Shown: piece after piece, positions 59,470 to 64,000 of the stretch
Numbering within the stretch: position 1 is the first letter of the stretch
Layout: every line of letters starts with the position of its first letter
Source of the DNA: Bacillota bacterium
Lineage (GTDB): Bacteria > Bacillota > Sulfobacillia > JAJZIM01
Reading direction: 5' to 3'
Length of the DNA: 64,000 nt
Assembly: GCA_021810565.1 (NCBI GenBank)
Contig: JAJZIM010000006.1
Span: 1-64,000 of the forward strand
Translations under genes and position numbers: made by a program
Notes under the pieces: model-generated
What the model was told of the DNA's origin: nothing
Seen by the model: only the letters and a program-made list of their open reading frames with translations
Database searches by the model: none

Positions 59470-60558
59470 TTATCCAGCTTCGCGCTCGAACAGATGGGCG
59501 TGGCTCAGGTTGAAGACCACCGAGACCATTTCTTTGGGCTTGGGTACGGTTCTTCCGGTGAGGCGCGCCGTTACGCTTTTGGCCCCGAGCGGGAAATAGA
59601 TCAGCGTCTCCTCCCCCAGCGGCTCCACCACTTCCACTTCCACCCGGCACACCCACTCGGGATGCTGCTGCGTCAGCTCCGCATCGAAAACAATGTCCTC
59701 AGGGCGGATCCCTAGAACGAATGCGTTTTCCTGTCCCTTGATCTTATCAGGCAACAAACTGGACGGCGCGGGAAAACTGAAGCCATCTCCCTTCAGCAGG
59801 AGGTTGCCCTCCGCCTGCTCCAAAAGTACATCAAAGAAATTCATCGGCAACATGCCGATAAAGCCTGCCACGAAGCGATTCGTCGGCCTTTCGTACAGAC
59901 CCATCGGGGTGTCGATCTGCTGCACGACCCCGGCCCGCATCACCACGATGCGCTGACCCATGGTCATAGCCTCCACTTGGTCATGGGTCACATATATGGT
60001 GGTGACGCCTAGACGTTGCTGCAGGCGTGCCAATTCCACCCGCATCTGCAGTCGGATTCTCGCATCCAGGTTGGACAGCGGCTCGTCCATCAAGAACACC
60101 CGAGGTTCCCGCACGATGGCCCGCCCCAGGGCCACCCGCTGCTGTTGACCCCCGGACAGCGCCTTGGGCTTGTGGTCCAAAAGGGAGTCGATGCTCAACA
60201 GGCGCGCCGCCTCATGCACTCGGCGCCGTATCTCCGCCGCCGGCACTTTGCGGTTTCTCAAGCCAAAAGCCATGTTATCGTAGACGTTCATGTGCGGATA
60301 GAGCGCATAGTTTTGGAACACCATTGCTATGTCCCGCTCCCACGCCGGCATGTCATTTACCTTTTTCCCGCCTATATATATTTCTCCCCGGCTTATTTCT
60401 TCCAATCCGGCTACCATGCGTAGGATGGTGGTCTTCCCGCAGCCCGACGGCCCGACTATGACGATAAATTCACCTTCTTCTATTTCCAAATTAAAATCCT
60501 GCACCGCTATAAACTGTCCAAACATCTTCCACACCTTGGCTAGTTGAACAAAGGCCAC
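59470..60558 (-). CDS. carbohydrate ABC transporter ATP-binding protein (UgpC/MsmX type)
   Basis: GPSGCGKTTILRMVAG; LSGGQQQRVALGRAIV; C-terminal TOBE. Confidence 0.96.
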   Translation of the reverse strand: MAFVQLAKVWKMFGQFIAVQDFNLEIEEGEFIVIVGPSGCGKTTILRMVAGLEEISRGEIYIGGKKVNDMPAWERDIAMVFQNYALYPHMNVYDNMAFGLRNRKVPAAEIRRRVHEAARLLSIDSLLDHKPKALSGGQQQRVALGRAIVREPRVFLMDEPLSNLDARIRLQMRVELARLQQRLGVTTIYVTHDQVEAMTMGQRIVVMRAGVVQQIDTPMGLYERPTNRFVAGFIGMLPMNFFDVLLEQAEGNLLLKGDGFSFPAPSSLLPDKIKGQENAFVLGIRPEDIVFDAELTQQHPEWVCRVEVEVVEPLGEETLIYFPLGAKSVTARLTGRTVPKPKEMVSVVFNLSHAHLFEREAG

Positions 60559-60576
60559 GCTACGTTCTCCCCTTCC

Positions 60577-61662
60577 TCATCCATCCGCTCCGCCGAACCG
60601 CAGCCGTGGCCTGTTATTGCGCCAGTCCCGCAGTTCCGCCAGGCTGTGGGGCAATCCCTGAGGATTCGCCTCGACCAGGTCATCCGCCGCAAACTCCAGT
60701 ACCCGGATGGACAGGCGGCAATCCTGATACGCCAGCAGGTAGCGGCCATGCCCTCGGGACGCCAGCCACGGATAGGCGTATTCCCCGAAACCGCAGGCCA
60801 CCTCCGAGCGCCAGGTGACGGGCCACGTGCCCCCTCCGTCCGGTGACAGCGCCAGGCGCAGCACCTGCCGCCCGAGGCTCAGAAGGTTCGGGCCGAAGCG
60901 TGGTCGCCCTTGGTCACAGGGGTTGTAGGCCAGAAGCAACCGGCGGCTGCCCCGATCATAGGCCACCGCGATGCGGCTATTGGGATTGGGCAGATCGGTG
61001 ATCCGTGGTCTGGTCCAGGAATAACCGCCGTCTGGGGAACCGGTGTGGATCAACCTGCCCCGCCGGGTGCGCACCAGGGCCTGCAGTCCGCCGTGCTCGT
61101 CCTCCCAAAGGGCGGGTTGGATGCCTTTGACCCCGCGGTGCATCGCCGGTGACAACTCCCATGGGCCTCCCGCCCGTTTTCCCAGCAGCACGTAGCTTTG
61201 CCAGCCGAGCTCATCGTAGACGGGCAGGCACCAGCCCCCGCCCTGCTTGCGGACGGCCGCCGTACCCACCAGGAAACCCCGCGGCAGCGGCAGGTGGCCA
61301 TTGAAGCGCCAAGTTGCTCCTTCGTCCGGCGAGTGCAGCACCTCGATCCGGGACCGTTCCCAATTCCCCGCCTCGGAAACCACCGCATATAGCCATAGCA
61401 CTCCGTCTTCTCGCATCGGCACCGCATTACCGTAAAAGGCAGCACCGCCGGGATCCGCCCGGATGCAGCGCGCCGGCGACGCGCTCAGCGCCCCCCAGCG
61501 GGTGCGCACGCCGTACAACCCGCCGCCCGGTGCACACTCGTAGGCTCCGCCGAAAAAGAACGCCCATCCGCCGTCCGCCTCTCCCCCCGCCAGCGCCGGC
61601 GCGTTGACCATGGGAATTTCCGAGGTGCAGGAGAAGATCTCGCCGGATGAAAAGCGCGTCAT
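60577..61662 (-). CDS. sialidase-like BNR-repeat protein without signal peptide
   Basis: three Asp-boxes SPDEGATW, SPDGGYSW, SPDGGGTW. Confidence 0.82.
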   Translation of the reverse strand: MTRFSSGEIFSCTSEIPMVNAPALAGGEADGGWAFFFGGAYECAPGGGLYGVRTRWGALSASPARCIRADPGGAAFYGNAVPMREDGVLWLYAVVSEAGNWERSRIEVLHSPDEGATWRFNGHLPLPRGFLVGTAAVRKQGGGWCLPVYDELGWQSYVLLGKRAGGPWELSPAMHRGVKGIQPALWEDEHGGLQALVRTRRGRLIHTGSPDGGYSWTRPRITDLPNPNSRIAVAYDRGSRRLLLAYNPCDQGRPRFGPNLLSLGRQVLRLALSPDGGGTWPVTWRSEVACGFGEYAYPWLASRGHGRYLLAYQDCRLSIRVLEFAADDLVEANPQGLPHSLAELRDWRNNRPRLRFGGADG

Positions 61663-61678
61663 GCGCCCTCGCCTTCCC

Positions 61679-62485
61679 TCATTGCGCCAGGAAACCTTTC
61701 CGCCGCATCTGCTGAACCAGCCACGCCGTGGTGGCCCGCAAAGAGCATCCCTCCACTTCCCGTAGGATGGTCAACACTGCGTCCTGGGCGACGGCGGCCC
61801 GCTTCCCGTCCTGTTCCCGCGCGGCCCGCACCAGGGCGGCCACCGCCTCGGGGTAGGCCGCGGCCAGTCCGGAAATGACCCCGGAGGCCCCGGCCATGAT
61901 GGCCGGCACCGCCACCGCTTCGTTCCCCACCAGCACTACGCCCCCCCTCGGCCTGAACCATTGAATATACCGCCAGGTCAGGCCCAGATCCCCGCTGCTG
62001 TCCTTGATCCCCGCCAAGGGCCACAGCGCAGCCACGCCGTCCAGCAGGCCGGGATCCCACACCTGGTGGGTCGCCCGGGGAATGTTGTACAGATACAGCT
62101 CCAAGGCGTCTAGTGGCGGGCGCAGCACCTTTCCCGCCCATTCCAGCAGCTCCGCCGGGGTGTAGTCCCCGTAAAAGGGCGGCACCACCGCCACCCCCCG
62201 CACGCCGGCCTCCGCCGTCGCCTCGATCAACCTGCGGGCATCGTCCGGCGCACTGGCCAGCACCGCCACCACGACCTCGCGCGACGCGATCCCGCTCTCC
62301 AAGAACCGGCGCAAGGTCTGCACTCGCTGTCGCAGCGAGTAGTCGGCGCCGCACCCCGTGGTCCCGAACACCACGCAGCCGTCTACCCCCCGCTCCCGCA
62401 GGCTGCGATACACCACCCCCAAGTCGCGGGGGTCGGCCGCCAACCGCTCCAGGGGCGGCAAGGCGGCCCAAACACCCTCCAGCAT
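61679..62485 (-). CDS. dihydrodipicolinate synthase/N-acetylneuraminate lyase family protein
   Basis: GVDGCVVFGTTGCGADYSLRQR...VVPPFYGDYTPAELLEW...LYLYNIPRATHQ...LAGIKDSSGDL (Schiff-base Lys). Confidence 0.92.
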   Translation of the reverse strand: MLEGVWAALPPLERLAADPRDLGVVYRSLRERGVDGCVVFGTTGCGADYSLRQRVQTLRRFLESGIASREVVVAVLASAPDDARRLIEATAEAGVRGVAVVPPFYGDYTPAELLEWAGKVLRPPLDALELYLYNIPRATHQVWDPGLLDGVAALWPLAGIKDSSGDLGLTWRYIQWFRPRGGVVLVGNEAVAVPAIMAGASGVISGLAAAYPEAVAALVRAAREQDGKRAAVAQDAVLTILREVEGCSLRATTAWLVQQMRRKGFLAQ

Positions 62486-62548
62486 GCTACCCCTCCTCCG
62501 CTGCCGCTCGGATCTTCCTCCCCAAGCCATACCGCCGGGCCGACGGGA

Positions 62549-63403
62549 TCACCCCTTGATCCCACCCGATGACAAGCCGCTGACAAACCATCGCTGCACC
62601 AACAGATACACCACCATCGGCACCACCGAGACAATGCTTAACACGGCGAATACTTCACCCGGATTGGTCATGTATGACCCCTCGAAATATAATGGCAACA
62701 ATGGCATGGTCTTCATAGATGTTCGTGTCATCACCACCAATGCCAAGAAAAATTCATTCCACGAAAAGAGAAACTGCCATATCGCCACCACCATTAGAGA
62801 TGGCCAGATAATCGGTACGATGATCTGGCGCAATACCTGAGGTGGCGAGGCGCCATCCAAGACCGCCGCCTCTTCCAGCTCCGACGGGAAAGAGTCCATT
62901 ACGCCCTTGATGATGAGCATTGCAAAAGGAATGCCTAACGCGGTGTAGGGTCCGATAAGGCCCCAGTAAGTGTTCATCCCATGCAGCGTCTTTAAGAGTA
63001 TGGTCAAAGGAATCAGCAAGGAGGCCAGGGGAATCAGCAATGCGGAGAGTATCCAGTAGAAAACCACACTTCTCCCAACAACTTTCAGCCGCGTGATGGC
63101 AAATCCCGCCATCACGCTGCAGACCAAGGTGAGCAGCACGCTGCTCACCGCCACCACCGCGCTATTTAGGAAGAAACGGATGAGATGGCCGCTGGTGAGA
63201 ACCGTGAAGTAGTTGATCAGGGTAGGATGCGCGGCAACCAGAACCGGTTGGAAACTGGTGGCGGTAGTGCGGAAGGACAGATCGACCATGTAGATCGTCG
63301 GTACTAGGCTAATTCCCACAACCACCACTATTCCCGCGTATCCCCATGGGGCAACGCGACGCCTAGGCATTTTTCCCACCCACCGCAAAATTGCCGCCAG
63401 CAA
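62549..63403 (-). CDS. carbohydrate ABC transporter permease (MalG type)
   Basis: ALGIPFAMLIIKGVMDSFPSELEEAAVLDGASPPQVLRQIIVPIIWPSL EAA loop. Confidence 0.95.
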   Translation of the reverse strand: MLAAILRWVGKMPRRRVAPWGYAGIVVVVGISLVPTIYMVDLSFRTTATSFQPVLVAAHPTLINYFTVLTSGHLIRFFLNSAVVAVSSVLLTLVCSVMAGFAITRLKVVGRSVVFYWILSALLIPLASLLIPLTILLKTLHGMNTYWGLIGPYTALGIPFAMLIIKGVMDSFPSELEEAAVLDGASPPQVLRQIIVPIIWPSLMVVAIWQFLFSWNEFFLALVVMTRTSMKTMPLLPLYFEGSYMTNPGEVFAVLSIVSVVPMVVYLLVQRWFVSGLSSGGIKG

Positions 63404-63998
63404 TTAACAATTGTATCCCCACGATGATTAGCGCGAGCACCAATAAGACAATTGACAAGGCGGATGCAAAGTGCATGCTGTTCTCTATATATCCTCGGGT
63501 AAAAATATAGGTAGCTAGGACCTGGGTAGATTGCGCGGGCCCTCCTTCCGTCATCAAATAAATCAACGGGAATTGTTGCAGCGCCTGAATAGCTCCCAAG
63601 ATCATCAGGGATAAATGCGTTGGCCGTAGCAGCGGAAAGACAATACGCCTTACCAACGTGCCCCCCTGTGCTCCATCTATCGCGGCGGCGTCCCATAGCA
63701 CGGGATCTATCCGCTGGATACCAACGCAGTACAGCAGGGCGAAAAATCCCACCCATTGCCAAACGTTTACGGCAATGATGGCCCATGTGGCCCAATCCGT
63801 ACTGCCCAGCAAGGCCGGGAATTGCGACCCCAAGCCGATGTCTCGGAACATGCCATATAATAAACCGTACTCCGGTGCGTAGAGGGTGGTGAAAACGATG
63901 GCGATGACGGTAGGAGTTATCACCATGGGCAGAAACAAAAGGGCTCTGAACCATTCGCGACCTCGGCCAATATACATCTCGAGCACCACGGCAATCCC
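63363..63998 (-). CDS. carbohydrate ABC transporter permease (MalF type), N-terminus outside window
   Basis: DPVLWDAAAIDGAQGGTLVRRIVFPLLRPTHLSLMILGAIQALQQF EAA loop; ORF open at right edge. Confidence 0.93.
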   Translation of the reverse strand, partial: GIAVVLEMYIGRGREWFRALLFLPMVITPTVIAIVFTTLYAPEYGLLYGMFRDIGLGSQFPALLGSTDWATWAIIAVNVWQWVGFFALLYCVGIQRIDPVLWDAAAIDGAQGGTLVRRIVFPLLRPTHLSLMILGAIQALQQFPLIYLMTEGGPAQSTQVLATYIFTRGYIENSMHFASALSIVLLVLALIIVGIQLLIAGGNFAVGGKNA

Positions 63999-64000
63999 GA

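Overview
Chromosomal window from a high-GC, endospore-forming Firmicute (Bacillota); taxonomy is inferred from spoVS, ylbJ, a T-box and a ydaO riboswitch. Most genes are on the minus strand. From left to right: a partial ABC ATPase; a trpEGDCFBA operon behind a tRNA-Trp-type T-box; a cheX-like gene; a five-gene operon (DUF2284, B12-binding radical SAM, two tandem ThiC paralogs, methyltransferase) behind a cobalamin riboswitch, which I read as an anaerobic benzimidazole (bza) lower-ligand operon rather than duplicated thiC; an unassigned ~340-nt structured RNA candidate with its own promoter and a paired 5'/3' end; DUF488 and HicB-hemerythrin genes; pxpACB; an AbiE-type toxin-antitoxin in toxin-first order; sucCD, topA; a c-di-AMP riboswitch upstream of a 4xLysM-NlpC/P60 hydrolase; rnhB to ffh housekeeping genes; a plus-strand insertion (DUF2079, PQQ propeller lipoprotein, IS66 and DruA/DUF4338 remnants) separating ffh from ftsY-smc; spoVS; an S24/LexA-like regulator; rnc and the fapR-plsX-fab operon; a vapBC module with a palindromic operator over its promoter; ylbL/ylbJ/coaD/rsmD; phosphosulfolactate synthase and an MFS gene; and a sugar-catabolic/ABC transporter cluster (fucI, ribulokinase, ABC ATPase, sialidase-like BNR protein, DHDPS/NAL family lyase, two permeases) that runs off the right edge. 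No tRNA, rRNA or CRISPR array was recognised.
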